Shown here: in pieces, positions 1 to 10,499 of the stretch
Position numbering within the stretch: the first letter of the stretch is position 1
Layout of the letters: the number at the start of each line of letters is the position of its first letter
Source: Metabacillus rhizolycopersici
GTDB taxonomy: Bacteria; Bacillota; Bacilli; Bacillales; Bacillaceae
NCBI RefSeq assembly: GCF_020075705.1
Contig: NZ_JAIQUM010000033.1
Span: 1-56,417, forward strand
Length of the DNA: 56,417 nucleotides
Direction of reading: 5' to 3'
Program-made: the position numbers and the translations under genes
Notes under the pieces: generated by a model
Database searches by the model: none
What the model saw: the letters and a program-made list of their open reading frames with translations, nothing else
What the model was told of the DNA's origin: nothing

Positions 1-130
1 ATCTCACCAAAAAGATGGGATGGAGGACTATTTTGGATCGTTTTTTCTCTTATTTCAACTATTTTTCACTAGTTTATATAAAAACCGTTCAAGTTGCCGA
101 GAATTAAAAGGGTTTCTCGACAATCTGTTA

Positions 131-158
131 AAAAGCTAGCATTATGCTAGCTTTTTTT
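131..158 (+). terminator. Rho-independent terminator of the upstream unit
   Basis: An 11-bp perfect stem (AAAAGCTAGCA/TGCTAGCTTTT) with a 3-nt loop runs into a T tract. It ends a transcription unit that lies left of the window. By synteny with B. subtilis that gene would be ndk, but it is not in view. No coding sequence is visible in bases 1-130. Confidence 0.85.
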
Positions 159-177
159 ATGGTTTCCTAAACGATAA

Positions 178-331
178 AATTTTTGTACTGTGGATAAGCG
201 CACGACATCCAGCGCAAGCGTCCGGCCCCTCTAAGGTCTAGAAGCGCATGAATAGAAGGCAAAAAAGTGCGCCTTCTATTCATGCGCTTCTTATGCCTGC
301 CTTAGCTGATCAAGGCGCTTGCGCTTTTGTT
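178..331. repeat. Dispersed repeat family 1, copy R1
   Basis: The left module contains GTACTGTGGATAAGCGCACG followed by ACATCCAGCGCAAGCG. The right module is CTGATCAAGGCGCTTGCGCT followed by TTTGTT. GCGCAAGCG and CGCTTGCGC pair, so the whole unit can fold into a long hairpin. Between them is a nested hairpin with arms GCATGAATAGAAGGC and GCCTTCTATTCATGC. Related copies occur near 21.2, 22.4, 39.1, 46.0 and 54.6 kb. No open reading frame is implied. The rest of the cheR upstream region (332-577) shows only AT-rich sequence with no convincing promoter. Confidence 0.85.
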
Positions 332-556
332 ATGGAGTGAGGTTCACAAATACTTAAATTAATGTTTTCAAAACAGAACGCTTAGTAAAAATATCTAATA
401 TAACCGTGTGGAATGATCATCGATTCACTTAGAGATTTTGCATTTTCTTTAAAAATTGCGCAAATTCTTACAAATTTAAGATATACTATATAGCAAGACT
501 TCCATCAATGAGAGAATAAAATTACCTAACTGATGGAAATCACTTTGTGTAGTTAG

Positions 557-1354
<798 letters not shown>

Positions 1355-1431
1355 GAATCTACTATTTTTTTCATACTTGTTATGTTATATTGTTACTTAA
1401 AAGCGTTAGTGCGTTGAAGGGAGAGAGAATT

Positions 1432-2604
1432 ATGAGATATTTAACAGCTGGAGAATCCCACGGACCTCAATTAACTGCAATTGTAGAAGGTGTTCCGTCT
1501 GGTTTAAATTTAACTGCAGAAAATATTAATAAAGACTTAGCTAGAAGACAAAAGGGCTATGGTCGTGGTCGAAGAATGCAAATTGAAAAAGATCAAGTTC
1601 AAATAGTAGGTGGCGTAAGACATGGTAAAGCATTAGGAGCACCAATCTCACTTGTTGTTGAAAATAGAGATTGGAAGCATTGGACAAAAATTATGGGTGC
1701 AGAACCGATTTCTTCTGAAGAAGAACAGGAAGTAAAACGTCAAATTACTCGTCCTCGCCCTGGTCATGCAGACTTAGTAGGTGCGATGAAATATGGTCAT
1801 CGGGATATGAGAAATGTTCTTGAACGTTCTTCAGCCCGTGAGACAACAGTTCGAGTAGCTGTAGGTTCATTAGCAAAACAAATCTTATCAGAGTTAGATA
1901 TAAAAGTTGTTGGTCATGTTTTAGAAATCGGCGGTGTAAGAGCTGAAAATACTGAATACCGTGATATCGATGATCTTTTAGCAGTTACAGAAGAATCTCC
2001 TGTAAGATGTTACGATCGTCAAGCTGAACAGAAAATGATGGAAGCAATTGACCAAGCGAAGGAAAATGGAGACTCAATTGGTGGAATTGTTGAGGTTGTT
2101 GTTGAAGGGCTTCCTGCTGGAATTGGTAGCTATGTTCAATACGATCGCAAGTTAGATAGTAAAATCGCGGGTGCTATTGTCAGTATCAATGCTTTTAAAG
2201 GTGTAGAATTCGGTATTGGTTTTGAAGCAGCACGAAAATTTGGTAGTCAAGTACATGATGAAATTGAATGGTCAGAGGGAACAGGCTACACTCGTAAATC
2301 CAATCGTCTAGGTGGATTTGAAGGTGGGATGACGACAGGGATGCCAATCGTCGTTAGAGGTGTTATGAAACCAATACCTACGCTTTATAAACCATTGCAA
2401 AGTGTTGATATTGAAACGAAAGAACCATTTACGGCTAGTATTGAGCGATCAGATAGCTGTGCAGTACCTGCGGCTAGTGTGGTAGCTGAATCAGTCGTTG
2501 CATGGGAAATTGCCAATGCAATTGTTGAGCAATTCGGTGTCGATCGAATGGATCTTATTAAAGAAAATATTATGAAGATGCGTGCATATACGAGGGATTT
2601 CTAA
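1432..2604 (+). CDS. aroC: Chorismate synthase
   Basis: Converts 5-enolpyruvylshikimate-3-phosphate to chorismate, the last shikimate step, using reduced FMN. The 390-residue protein has the family signatures GESHGPQL at 7-14, a basic [11 protein letters not shown] segment, and SSARET in the middle. The ATG at 1432 is chosen because GAAGGGAGAG sits just upstream and [11 protein letters not shown] is the canonical N-terminus; a longer reading frame begins at 1390. The stop overlaps the aroB start by one base (TAATG), indicating translational coupling. It is the first gene of the aroC-aroB-aroH group (called aroF in older B. subtilis nomenclature). Confidence 0.97.
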   Translation: MRYLTAGESHGPQLTAIVEGVPSGLNLTAENINKDLARRQKGYGRGRRMQIEKDQVQIVGGVRHGKALGAPISLVVENRDWKHWTKIMGAEPISSEEEQEVKRQITRPRPGHADLVGAMKYGHRDMRNVLERSSARETTVRVAVGSLAKQILSELDIKVVGHVLEIGGVRAENTEYRDIDDLLAVTEESPVRCYDRQAEQKMMEAIDQAKENGDSIGGIVEVVVEGLPAGIGSYVQYDRKLDSKIAGAIVSINAFKGVEFGIGFEAARKFGSQVHDEIEWSEGTGYTRKSNRLGGFEGGMTTGMPIVVRGVMKPIPTLYKPLQSVDIETKEPFTASIERSDSCAVPAASVVAESVVAWEIANAIVEQFGVDRMDLIKENIMKMRAYTRDF

Positions 2605-3701
2605 TGGAATCGATTTTAGTCAATACAGTCGACGATACGTATCCGGTAATCGTTGGTAGTGATGCCTTAAAGGAGCTTCCAAATCACTTAAGGGGCCTTT
2701 CTCCTTCAAAAATTCTTGTTATTACAGATACAAATGTAGACAAGTTGTATGGTCATGTATTAGTTGACCTGATTGGTGGAGATTGGAAAACTTATAAGTA
2801 TGTAATAAAAAGCGGTGAGGCTGCTAAATCATTTGAAATGTTTTATGAGCTTCACTCGTATGCATTAAAAAACGAATTAGATCGAAAATCGGTCATCATT
2901 GCCTTTGGAGGTGGTGTGGTCGGTGATTTATCGGGATTTGTTGCAGCTACATATATGAGAGGGATCCCTTTCATACAAGTACCAACGACATTATTAGCGC
3001 ATGATAGTGCAGTTGGTGGGAAAGTGGCAATAAATCATCCGGAAGGTAAAAATATGATAGGTGCTTTCTACCAACCTAAAGCTGTTGTTTACGATAGTAA
3101 CTTTTTGCAAAGTCTGCCTGCAAACGAAATGAGGTCTGGTTTTGCAGAAGTTATTAAACATGCACTTATTCGAAGTGAATCATTGTATCAGTTTTTATTT
3201 AAGGAAATACGACGATTGGATGATATAAAAACTGAACATTTACAACGGATGATTCTTGAAGGAATTCAAATTAAAGCAGATGTTGTTTCGAAAGATGAAA
3301 AGGAATTAGGGCTGCGTGCGATTTTAAACTTTGGTCATACACTTGGTCATGCGATTGAAGCAGAAGCAGGCTATGGAAAGCTTTCCCACGGTGATAGTAT
3401 TGCAATTGGAATGTTATTTGCAACATGGTTAAGCAATAAAACCCTTGATGTTTCACTACCTTATCACGAGCTGAAATTATGGTTTAAAGAGATTGGTTTT
3501 CCGGTAGAGGTACCTGCTTCGCAATCAACGGATCAACTAATTAGCAGAATGAAAAAGGATAAAAAAACAACGTCCAATCAATTAACGATGATAGTATTAA
3601 AAGAGATCGGTGTGACTACTTCTGCGATATTTTCTGAAGACGAACTTTATTCGCTTCTTAATGAGTGGAGAGCCGAGGAACGGAGTGAAAAGGTTGATTA
3701 G
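2604..3701 (+). CDS. aroB: 3-dehydroquinate synthase
   Basis: NAD- and metal-dependent enzyme that cyclises DAHP to 3-dehydroquinate, the second shikimate step. The 365-residue protein shows the NAD-binding GGGVVGDLSGF at 102-112, VPTTLLAHDSAVGGK at 126-140 and the probable zinc ligands Glu182 (GFAEVIKHA), His245 (FGHTLGHAIE) and His262 (SHGDS). The ATG is coupled to the aroC stop. Its 3' end overlaps the 5' end of aroH, so the three genes are probably translated from one message. Confidence 0.97.
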   Translation: MESILVNTVDDTYPVIVGSDALKELPNHLRGLSPSKILVITDTNVDKLYGHVLVDLIGGDWKTYKYVIKSGEAAKSFEMFYELHSYALKNELDRKSVIIAFGGGVVGDLSGFVAATYMRGIPFIQVPTTLLAHDSAVGGKVAINHPEGKNMIGAFYQPKAVVYDSNFLQSLPANEMRSGFAEVIKHALIRSESLYQFLFKEIRRLDDIKTEHLQRMILEGIQIKADVVSKDEKELGLRAILNFGHTLGHAIEAEAGYGKLSHGDSIAIGMLFATWLSNKTLDVSLPYHELKLWFKEIGFPVEVPASQSTDQLISRMKKDKKTTSNQLTMIVLKEIGVTTSAIFSEDELYSLLNEWRAEERSEKVD

Positions 3702-4062
3702 GGGAATTCGAGGGGCAACAACTGTAAACGAAAATGACGAGACTATTATCTTACAAGCTACAGACGAGTTAGTTCATGAAATGATTCGTCAGAATGACAT
3801 TAGACCAGAAGATGTAGTGCAAGTTATTATTACTGTTACAGAGGATCTTACAGCTACATTTCCAGCAAAAGTGTTACGAACGATTGAAGGATGGATGCAT
3901 GTTCCTGTTATGTGTATGCTGGAAATACCGGTTCCTAACAGTCTGAAAAGATGTATTAGAATTATGATGACCGTACAAACAAATGAAAAACAAGAACATA
4001 TTCATCATGTTTATTTAGGGGAATCAGTTAAGCTTAGACCAGATCTAACTAAGATTGACTGA
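3685..4062 (+). CDS. aroH: Chorismate mutase, monofunctional AroH type
   Basis: Rearranges chorismate to prephenate for phenylalanine and tyrosine. The protein is a short trimeric AroH-type mutase with the N-terminal signature IRGIRGATTV; the central arginine-containing strand and C-terminal VYLGESVKLRPDL are present. The start is ambiguous. GTG at 3685 has GAGG six bases upstream and gives 125 residues. TTG at 3694 has GGAGTG upstream and gives an N-terminus (MIRGIRG) closer to B. subtilis. Both overlap the aroB end. An in-frame ATG at 3661 would add an unlikely extension. Confidence 0.92.
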   Translation: MKRLIRGIRGATTVNENDETIILQATDELVHEMIRQNDIRPEDVVQVIITVTEDLTATFPAKVLRTIEGWMHVPVMCMLEIPVPNSLKRCIRIMMTVQTNEKQEHIHHVYLGESVKLRPDLTKID

Positions 4063-4115
4063 TAGGAACAGGAACCCTTTTGTGGTGAAAAATTCAGAAT
4101 AATTTTATAACATGA

Positions 4116-4145
4116 TTGACAGAAGTTAGCATAGTGTATTACCAT
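4116..4145 (+). promoter_or_regulatory. Probable sigma-A promoter of the trp operon
   Basis: A perfect TTGACA lies at 4116-4121. The -10 is less clear: TATTAC at 4137-4142 gives a 15-bp spacer and TTACCA at 4139-4144 gives 17 bp. It sits directly upstream of the TRAP-binding triplets, where the trp leader promoter lies in B. subtilis. Transcripts reading through from aroH could also enter the leader. Confidence 0.5.
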
Positions 4146-4147
4146 GA

Positions 4148-4220
4148 TAGAGTAGTTTAATGAGTTAGTGAGCAGAGTAGATGAGTATAGGGTAGCCGAG
4201 AATGAGTTAGTTTAGCTGAG
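4148..4220 (+). promoter_or_regulatory. TRAP-binding leader: GAG/TAG triplet array
   Basis: About 13 to 15 GAG or TAG triplets are packed into 73 bases, mostly with 1 to 5-nt gaps. They include TAG at 4148, 4153, 4166, 4178, 4188, 4193, 4208 and 4213, and GAG at 4162, 4170, 4175, 4183, 4198, 4204 and 4218. In Bacillus the 11-subunit TRAP protein, when loaded with tryptophan, wraps about 11 such triplets and prevents antiterminator formation. The terminator that follows completes the attenuator. The TRAP gene (mtrB) is not in the window. Confidence 0.9.
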
Positions 4221-4246
4221 GTTTTATTTGTAATGGCACAAGTCTA

Positions 4247-4276
4247 CCCAAAAACAAATGTGTTTTTGGGTTTTTT
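4247..4276 (+). terminator. trp operon attenuator terminator
   Basis: A perfect 10-bp stem (CCCAAAAACA/TGTTTTTGGG) with loop AATG is followed by six T residues. It lies 26 bases after the last TRAP triplet and about 180 bases before trpE. With tryptophan-bound TRAP on the triplets this hairpin should form and stop transcription. The remaining leader to 4438 shows no other gene; a small frame at 4298-4486 overlaps the trpE start and is not supported. Confidence 0.88.
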
Positions 4277-4454
4277 ATATTCTTTCTTGAAAAGCAATTG
4301 GACACTTCGAACAATACAAAGTTAACTAAATATCAAACTTTTATTTTCATGTTCCTTTGTAAAGAAAGAAAGATTGTTGTGCTAGGACATTCTTCAAAAT
4401 TTAATTACCTCCTAAATGCTCATTCTCCAAAATTTATTGGAGGAGTGAGTTATT

Positions 4455-5996
4455 TTGAATATTTCTTCTTTTACGACCTTTCGTGAAGATAGTAAGCATT
4501 ATCGAACAATCCCCATTGTGAAACGATATATCGTTGACACTTTTACACCAATTCAATTATTTCAGCTTTTTCAAGATGAAGCTGTTTACTTATTAGAGAG
4601 TAAAGATGCTGAATCAAGCTGGTCGCGTTATTCTTTTATTGGATTAAATCCGTTTTTATTCATTGAAGAAAACCATGGAGAGTTTTCAATCTTAAATGAA
4701 CAAAGAACAACGCTATCAAAATCAAATTCTATTACAAAGATTTTTGAAAACCTTCAAGATCATTTAGTTATTAAACTTCCTGATTTAGACATTCCTTTTG
4801 TAGGGGGAGCAGTTGGTTATATTGGCTATGATACGGTATCGATTATAGAAAAAGTTGATAAACATGAAACCGATGATCTTCAACAACAAAATTGTATGTT
4901 TTTTGTATGTGAGACAGTTATTGCTTTTGATCATCAGGAGAAACAGCTCTATTTCATCCATTATGAACGAGTAAATGGTGACGAGGATGAAGGTCATCTT
5001 CAAGCAACTTATCAGCTCGCTGAAGCAAAAATGAATAAGTATGTGAGCAAGCTAAAGCAAAAAGACCAAATGGAACATTTTCCATTGACTGTTGCAGATC
5101 AATTTGAAGTGAATTTTGATGACATAAAATCAAATTACGAAAAAAGTAAATTTATGGAGGATGTTGAAAAGGTAAAGGAGTACATTCGTTCAGGTGACAT
5201 TTTTCAGGCGGTGTTATCGCAAAGATTTGAAATACCAATCACAATAGACGGTTTTTCATTATATCGAATTTTACGAATTGTTAACCCATCACCATACCTG
5301 TTTTATATTCGTATTAACGACACAGAACTTGTAGGGAGTTCTCCTGAGAGACTGATTTATATACAAGATAAACATCTTGAAATTCATCCGATTGCAGGTA
5401 CGAGAAGACGAGGGAAAACAAACGAGGAAGATAGATACTTTGAAGAAGAACTGAAAAATGATGAAAAGGAAATAGCCGAACATTATATGCTTGTCGATTT
5501 GGCACGTAATGACTTAGGTAGAGTAGCGGAGTATGGAACTGTCAAAACACCGACATTAATGGAAGTTGGCCGCTTTTCCCATGTGATGCACTTAATCTCA
5601 AAGGTGACAGCAAAAAAGAAAGAGGATGTTCATCCAATTGATGCATTACTATCCTCATTTCCGGCTGGTACTGTCTCAGGTGCCCCGAAAATTCGAGCAA
5701 TGCAGATCATTAAGGAATTAGAACCGAATGCAAGAGGAAGTTATGCAGGGTGTGTGGCCTACGTCGGTTTTGATGGAAACATTGATTCTTGTATAACGAT
5801 AAGAACGATTATGGTTAAAAATAATACAGCTTATGTGCAGGCTGGAGCTGGAATTGTTGTGGATAGTGTTCCTGAGCTCGAATGGAAAGAAACGTGTAAC
5901 AAAGCTAGTGCGATGTTAAAGACAGTTCAATTAGCTGAAAAGATATTTACTGAGGAGGCAAACGAAGATGATAGAACTACTAGCAAAATGTATTGA
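4455..5996 (+). CDS. trpE: Anthranilate synthase component I
   Basis: Converts chorismate to anthranilate, the first committed tryptophan step, with ammonia from a glutaminase partner. The 513-residue protein has the TrpE N-terminal domain and the chorismate-binding domain, with IAGTRRRG and PAGTVSGAPKIRAMQ in the C-terminal half. The TTG start is supported by GGAGGAGTGAG just upstream. No trpG follows; as in B. subtilis the glutaminase subunit is probably the shared PabA encoded elsewhere. The 3' end overlaps trpD by 29 bases. Confidence 0.96.
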   Translation: MNISSFTTFREDSKHYRTIPIVKRYIVDTFTPIQLFQLFQDEAVYLLESKDAESSWSRYSFIGLNPFLFIEENHGEFSILNEQRTTLSKSNSITKIFENLQDHLVIKLPDLDIPFVGGAVGYIGYDTVSIIEKVDKHETDDLQQQNCMFFVCETVIAFDHQEKQLYFIHYERVNGDEDEGHLQATYQLAEAKMNKYVSKLKQKDQMEHFPLTVADQFEVNFDDIKSNYEKSKFMEDVEKVKEYIRSGDIFQAVLSQRFEIPITIDGFSLYRILRIVNPSPYLFYIRINDTELVGSSPERLIYIQDKHLEIHPIAGTRRRGKTNEEDRYFEEELKNDEKEIAEHYMLVDLARNDLGRVAEYGTVKTPTLMEVGRFSHVMHLISKVTAKKKEDVHPIDALLSSFPAGTVSGAPKIRAMQIIKELEPNARGSYAGCVAYVGFDGNIDSCITIRTIMVKNNTAYVQAGAGIVVDSVPELEWKETCNKASAMLKTVQLAEKIFTEEANEDDRTTSKMY

Positions 5997-6984
5997 AGGG
6001 GAAACTTTAACAGAGGCACAGGCTGAAAATGTGATGAATTTGATCATGACTGGTAACGCTACATCTAGTCAAATTGCTAGTTTAGTATCCATCATGAGGC
6101 TAAGAGGGGAAACCGTTGATGAATTAGTTGGTTTTGCCAAATCAATGAAAAAACATATGACATCAATAAAATATGATAGCGATGTTGTTGATACGTGTGG
6201 AACGGGTGGCGACGGAGCTTCAACCTTTAATATTTCAACAGCTGCGGCAATTGTTGCTTCATCACTGAAGGTTAAAGTTGCAAAGCACGGAAATCGAGCA
6301 TTTACCTCGAAAAGTGGCAGCGTAGATGTTATCGAAACACTTGGAATCAATATCCAAAAAACAGAAGAAGAGGCGGTAAAAAGCTTAAATAACCAGAATA
6401 TGAGTTTTTTATTTGCACCGATGTTTCATTCATCAATGAAGCATGCGGTAAATCCTCGCAAAGAAATCGGCTTTCGAAATGTGTTTAATTTATTAGGACC
6501 ATTAGCTAATCCTGCCAACGCAAAACGGCAAGTGATTGGAGTTTATTCTACGATCTATGCTGAAAAAATGGCAGAAGCGTTAAAACGATTAGGTGCCGAA
6601 CATGTTTTGCTTGTCACCGGAAGAGATGGTTTAGACGAAATTTCAATATCAGGTGATACGGATGTAGTTGAACTAAAAAATGGTGTGATCACAAGATATG
6701 TTTTACATCCGACTGATGTCGGGCTTTTAGAAGGAGATAACGATGAAATAAAAGTTTCTGATCCGAAAGAAAGCGCAGAACTAATTGAAAGTATTTTTAA
6801 AGGGATAGCACCGAAAAGCGCAGAAAACATTGTAGCGCTCAATGCAGCTGCTGCTTTATATGTAGCAAACTATGTCCAATCATTAGCTGACGGAGTTATG
6901 TTTGCGAAAGAAGCGATACAGAACGGTCTAGCTTTACAGCAGTTAAAAAAACTACAGCGTCAAAAGGAGGAAAATTATGCTTAA
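5968..6984 (+). CDS. trpD: Anthranilate phosphoribosyltransferase
   Basis: Transfers phosphoribose from PRPP to anthranilate. The 338-residue protein carries the PRPP-binding loop CGTGGDG at 77-83, followed by the KHGNRAFTSKSGS and NPRKEIGFRNVFNLLGPLANP conserved blocks. The ATG lies inside trpE with GAGGAGG upstream, and the stop overlaps trpC by 8 bases, so expression is coupled on both sides. Confidence 0.97.
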   Translation: MIELLAKCIEGETLTEAQAENVMNLIMTGNATSSQIASLVSIMRLRGETVDELVGFAKSMKKHMTSIKYDSDVVDTCGTGGDGASTFNISTAAAIVASSLKVKVAKHGNRAFTSKSGSVDVIETLGINIQKTEEEAVKSLNNQNMSFLFAPMFHSSMKHAVNPRKEIGFRNVFNLLGPLANPANAKRQVIGVYSTIYAEKMAEALKRLGAEHVLLVTGRDGLDEISISGDTDVVELKNGVITRYVLHPTDVGLLEGDNDEIKVSDPKESAELIESIFKGIAPKSAENIVALNAAAALYVANYVQSLADGVMFAKEAIQNGLALQQLKKLQRQKEENYA

Positions 6985-7732
6985 TCAAATAATAGAATCA
7001 AAGAAAGAAGAAATTAAAAAATTAATCCTACCAGAAGATGCTAATCTACCACATCTTTCTTTCTATGATGCACTTATGTACCCTCAGAGAGAACTAGCGC
7101 TCATTGCTGAAGTGAAAAAAGCATCGCCTTCAAAAGGGTTAATAAAAGAAGACTTTCATCCGGTTGAAATTGCTCAAGCATATGAAAAGGGTGGAGCTGA
7201 TTGTCTATCAGTTCTTACGGATAACCCTTTCTTTCAAGGAAAGCGAGAGTTTTTGACAGAGGTGAAAAAGACAGTAAACCTACCAGTTTTAAGAAAGGAT
7301 TTTATCATTGATCATATTCAGATTGATGAAGCAAAACGGATTGGTGCTGATGCCGTTTTATTGATAGGGGAAGCTCTTGAACCTTCCCTGTTAAAAGAAC
7401 TTTATTACTATGCCGGGGAATTAGCATTAGACGTACTTGTAGAAGTACATGATCAACAAACTCTAGAAGCAGTATTAAAGGTTATTACACCGAAAATCTT
7501 AGGTGTTAATAACCGTAATTTGAAGAATTTTGAAGTGAATATCGACCAGCTAGAAGAAATGGTTACTTCTATTCCAAAAGGTACATTACTTGTTAGCGAA
7601 AGCGGTCTTTATACGAAAGAAGATCTTAAACTAGTTCAGCAATATGGGGCAAAGGCTGTGCTAGTTGGTGAATCGCTTATGAGGAAAGACGATCAAACAT
7701 TAGCGATTAAACAACTATTCGGTGAAGTATAA
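6977..7732 (+). CDS. trpC: Indole-3-glycerol phosphate synthase
   Basis: Ring-closing and decarboxylating TIM-barrel enzyme that makes indole-3-glycerol phosphate from CdRP. The 251-residue monofunctional protein has EVKKASPSKG at 45-54, LRKDFIIDHIQI, the catalytic-face ILGVNNRNLKNF and the phosphate-binding SESG and VGES near the C-terminus. AAAGGAGGAAAATT is an excellent ribosome-binding site. TrpF begins immediately after the stop, so the two are separate rather than fused as in enterics. Confidence 0.97.
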   Translation: MLNQIIESKKEEIKKLILPEDANLPHLSFYDALMYPQRELALIAEVKKASPSKGLIKEDFHPVEIAQAYEKGGADCLSVLTDNPFFQGKREFLTEVKKTVNLPVLRKDFIIDHIQIDEAKRIGADAVLLIGEALEPSLLKELYYYAGELALDVLVEVHDQQTLEAVLKVITPKILGVNNRNLKNFEVNIDQLEEMVTSIPKGTLLVSESGLYTKEDLKLVQQYGAKAVLVGESLMRKDDQTLAIKQLFGEV

Positions 7733-8389
7733 ATGAGTAAACCATTATTAAAATTTTGCGGAGTACGATCAAAAGAGGATTTAAAACTAGTCGCAAGCTC
7801 TCAAGCGGAATATATAGGTTTTATATTTGCAGAAAGCAAAAGAAGAGTTAATCCTGAGCATGTAAGTGAGTGGTTAAAAAAAGTTGATATTTCTACTAAA
7901 AAAGTAGTTGCAGTTTTTGTTAACCCGACCATTGAAGAAGTGCGTGCTGCCCTAGAATACGTACCACTAGATGTCATTCAATTTCATGGAAATGAATCAA
8001 TTGAAGAAATTAGAAAAGCTAAAGACATATTTGCCGGTTCTGTTTGGAAGGCTCTTCACCATCACCCAAACACACTGGAAGAAATGAGTTCCTATAATGA
8101 GGTTGTAGATGGGTTTGTCATTGATTCAAGGATAAAAGGCCAATGGGGAGGGACTGGTGTAAGTTTTGACTGGTCGGCAGTACCTCAGTATATAAAGACC
8201 TCAAAGCTTTATGGAAAGCATTGTTTTATTGCTGGTGGTGTCAATAGTAGTAATATTGAAAGACTATTAACCTATGAGCCTCAAGGCATTGATTTATCAA
8301 GTGGTATTGAAGAGGAAGAAAAGAAAAGCAAGGAAAAGATAAGGGAAATAGAAGAGAGGGTGCTACATTATGACAACATATCCAGATAA
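7733..8389 (+). CDS. trpF: Phosphoribosylanthranilate isomerase
   Basis: Amadori isomerase that converts PRA to CdRP, acting just before TrpC in the pathway. The 218-residue TIM barrel has the catalytic cysteine in KFCGVRS at 7-13 and the C-terminal phosphate site GGVNSSNI followed by GIDLSSGIE. The ATG abuts the trpC stop (TAAATG). The 3' end overlaps trpB by 20 bases. Confidence 0.96.
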   Translation: MSKPLLKFCGVRSKEDLKLVASSQAEYIGFIFAESKRRVNPEHVSEWLKKVDISTKKVVAVFVNPTIEEVRAALEYVPLDVIQFHGNESIEEIRKAKDIFAGSVWKALHHHPNTLEEMSSYNEVVDGFVIDSRIKGQWGGTGVSFDWSAVPQYIKTSKLYGKHCFIAGGVNSSNIERLLTYEPQGIDLSSGIEEEEKKSKEKIREIEERVLHYDNISR

Positions 8390-9596
8390 GAATGGTAGAT
8401 ATGGAGAATTTGGTGGAAGATTCGTTCCAGAAACGTTAATGAGTCCATTAGCAGAAATTGAACAAGCGTATAATGAGGCAATGCAGGACCCTTCATTTTT
8501 AGAAGAATATCATTACTTACTTAAAGAATATTCAGGAAGACCAACTACTGTTACCTTCGCGGGTAATGTAACTAGAAAAATAGGTGGCGCTAAAATTTAT
8601 TTGAAAAGAGAAGATTTAAACCATACAGGTGCCCATAAAATAAATAACGCAATTGGCCAAGCGTTGCTAGCAAAAAGAATGGGAAAGACTAAGGTGATTG
8701 CAGAAACCGGTGCAGGCCAGCATGGTGTCGCAACAGCAACGGTTGCAGCAAAGTTTGGAATGGAATGCAAAGTATTTATGGGTGAAGAGGATGTCCGTCG
8801 TCAAGAATTAAATGTCTTTCGTATGCAGCTTCTTGGAGCAGAAGTTATTCCGGTAACAAGCGGAAATAAAACGTTAAAAGACGCAACGAATGAAGCTATG
8901 CGTTATTGGGTCCAACATTGTGAGGATCATTTTTATATCATTGGCTCAGCTGTTGGTCCTCATCCGTATCCTTATATTGTAAAAGGATTTCAACGTGTAA
9001 TTGGAGATGAAGCCAAGAAACAGTTTCAAGAAATTGAAGGCACACTTCCTACTAAAGTCGTAGCTTGTGTTGGTGGAGGAAGTAATGCAATCGGAATGTT
9101 TGCTGCATTTTTAAATGATGATGTTGATCTTGTCGCAGCAGAAGCGGCCGGCTTGGGTGTGGATACCGACATGCACGCTGCAACTATCACAAAAGGAACG
9201 AAAGGTGTACTTCATGGCTCATTAACTTATTTATTACAGGATGAATTTGGTCAAATCACTGAACCGTATTCGATTTCAGCAGGGCTCGATTATCCTGGAA
9301 TTGGACCTGAACACGCTTATTTAGCAAGTACAGGACGGGTAAAATATGAAAGTGTAACAGATCATGAGGCATTGCAAGCCCTCGAATTGTTAGCAAAGGA
9401 AGAAGGAATCTTAGCTGCGATTGAATCAGCACACGCACTTTCAACAGCTTTTGAGCATGCGAAGCACATGTCTAGTGATGAATCTATTCTAATTTGTCTA
9501 TCTGGAAGAGGAGACAAGGATGTACACACGTTAATGTCTTATTTTAAGGAGGGGGAACAAAATGAAAACACTCTTCACGCAGCCACTACAAGATAA
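8370..9596 (+). CDS. trpB: Tryptophan synthase beta chain
   Basis: PLP enzyme that condenses indole with serine to give tryptophan in an alpha2-beta2 complex with TrpA. The 408-residue protein begins with the [14 protein letters not shown] block. The PLP lysine is Lys90 in [13 protein letters not shown], the glycine-rich phosphate loop is [10 protein letters not shown], and LSGRGDKD lies near the end. It overlaps both trpF and trpA. Confidence 0.98.
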   Translation: MTTYPDKNGRYGEFGGRFVPETLMSPLAEIEQAYNEAMQDPSFLEEYHYLLKEYSGRPTTVTFAGNVTRKIGGAKIYLKREDLNHTGAHKINNAIGQALLAKRMGKTKVIAETGAGQHGVATATVAAKFGMECKVFMGEEDVRRQELNVFRMQLLGAEVIPVTSGNKTLKDATNEAMRYWVQHCEDHFYIIGSAVGPHPYPYIVKGFQRVIGDEAKKQFQEIEGTLPTKVVACVGGGSNAIGMFAAFLNDDVDLVAAEAAGLGVDTDMHAATITKGTKGVLHGSLTYLLQDEFGQITEPYSISAGLDYPGIGPEHAYLASTGRVKYESVTDHEALQALELLAKEEGILAAIESAHALSTAFEHAKHMSSDESILICLSGRGDKDVHTLMSYFKEGEQNENTLHAATTR

Positions 9597-10353
9597 ATTA
9601 TTTATTCCGTTCATAACTGCTGGAGATCCAAACGGTGATGCAACAATTGATATCGCAGTTGCATTACAAGAGGCTGGTGCTCAAGCGATTGAATTAGGGA
9701 TACCATACTCAGACCCAGTAGCAGATGGACCGGTGATTCAAAAGGCATCTAGCCGTGCATTACAGAACGGAATGAATATTATTAAAGCGATGAAACTTGT
9801 GCCAGAAATGAGAAAAAAGGGATTAAATATTCCAATTATTCTATTTACGTATTATAATCCTGTGTTACAATTAGAGCAGGAATCCTTTTTCGCTTTACTG
9901 CGGGAAAATACGATTGATGGATTGCTTATTCCCGATATCCCATTTGAAGAGAGTAAAGAACTTCGCCAAAAATGTCAGGAACATTCGATATCATTTATTT
10001 CACTTGTTGCACCAACTTCGTCAAGTCGAATAAAAATGATTGCGGAAAACGCTGAAGGATTTGTCTATTGTGTATCTTCTTTAGGAGTTACCGGGGTCAG
10101 AAAACAGTTTGATAGCTCTATTAAATCGTTCCTAGATGAAGTCAAATTATATAGCAATGTACCGGTTGTTGTTGGTTTTGGTGTTTCTTCTAGAGAACAA
10201 GTTGAACAGCTATCAGGAATTTGTGATGGAGTTGTCGTTGGAAGTGCATTAGTAAGCGAAATTGATCGTTTACAAACACAATTAATGAATGAAAGTACTC
10301 GTAAACTGGCAATTGATGAATTTAGAGAATTCGCACAAAGATTCGGGGCTTAA
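9562..10353 (+). CDS. trpA: Tryptophan synthase alpha chain
   Basis: Cleaves indole-3-glycerol phosphate to indole, which is channelled to TrpB. The 263-residue TIM barrel has the catalytic Glu44 in [11 protein letters not shown] and Asp125 in [23 protein letters not shown] precedes the ATG, which lies inside trpB. It is the last trp gene; a strong hairpin separates it from hisC. Confidence 0.97.
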   Translation: MKTLFTQPLQDKLFIPFITAGDPNGDATIDIAVALQEAGAQAIELGIPYSDPVADGPVIQKASSRALQNGMNIIKAMKLVPEMRKKGLNIPIILFTYYNPVLQLEQESFFALLRENTIDGLLIPDIPFEESKELRQKCQEHSISFISLVAPTSSSRIKMIAENAEGFVYCVSSLGVTGVRKQFDSSIKSFLDEVKLYSNVPVVVGFGVSSREQVEQLSGICDGVVVGSALVSEIDRLQTQLMNESTRKLAIDEFREFAQRFGA

Positions 10354-10433
10354 TCGAGTTTGATTTAAGTGACTAGTAAGAGGAATAGGATCGATCGTTG
10401 ATTGCTTTATGTAAAATAATACTCTAAGATAAT

Positions 10434-10475
10434 AAACAATCATCAGTGGGCAAATTTCACTGATGATTGTTTCAT
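10434..10475 (+). terminator. Strong trpA-hisC hairpin, possible partial terminator
   Basis: A perfect 15-bp stem (AAACAATCATCAGTG/CACTGATGATTGTTT) with a 9-nt loop lies 27 bases before the hisC start. The T tract is short (TGTTTCATTC), so it may attenuate rather than stop transcription, or protect the trp message 3' end while allowing read-through into hisC. Confidence 0.6.
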
Positions 10476-10499
10476 TCATAGTAGGAGAGGTGTTATCCA

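Noticed and set aside
482..487. TATACT as a cheR promoter -10
   Set aside because: The best -35 (TTGCGC at 456) leaves a 20-base spacer, so the promoter could not be supported.
4298..4486. Open frame in the trp leader
   Set aside because: It has no good ribosome-binding site, overlaps the supported trpE start and has no recognisable content.
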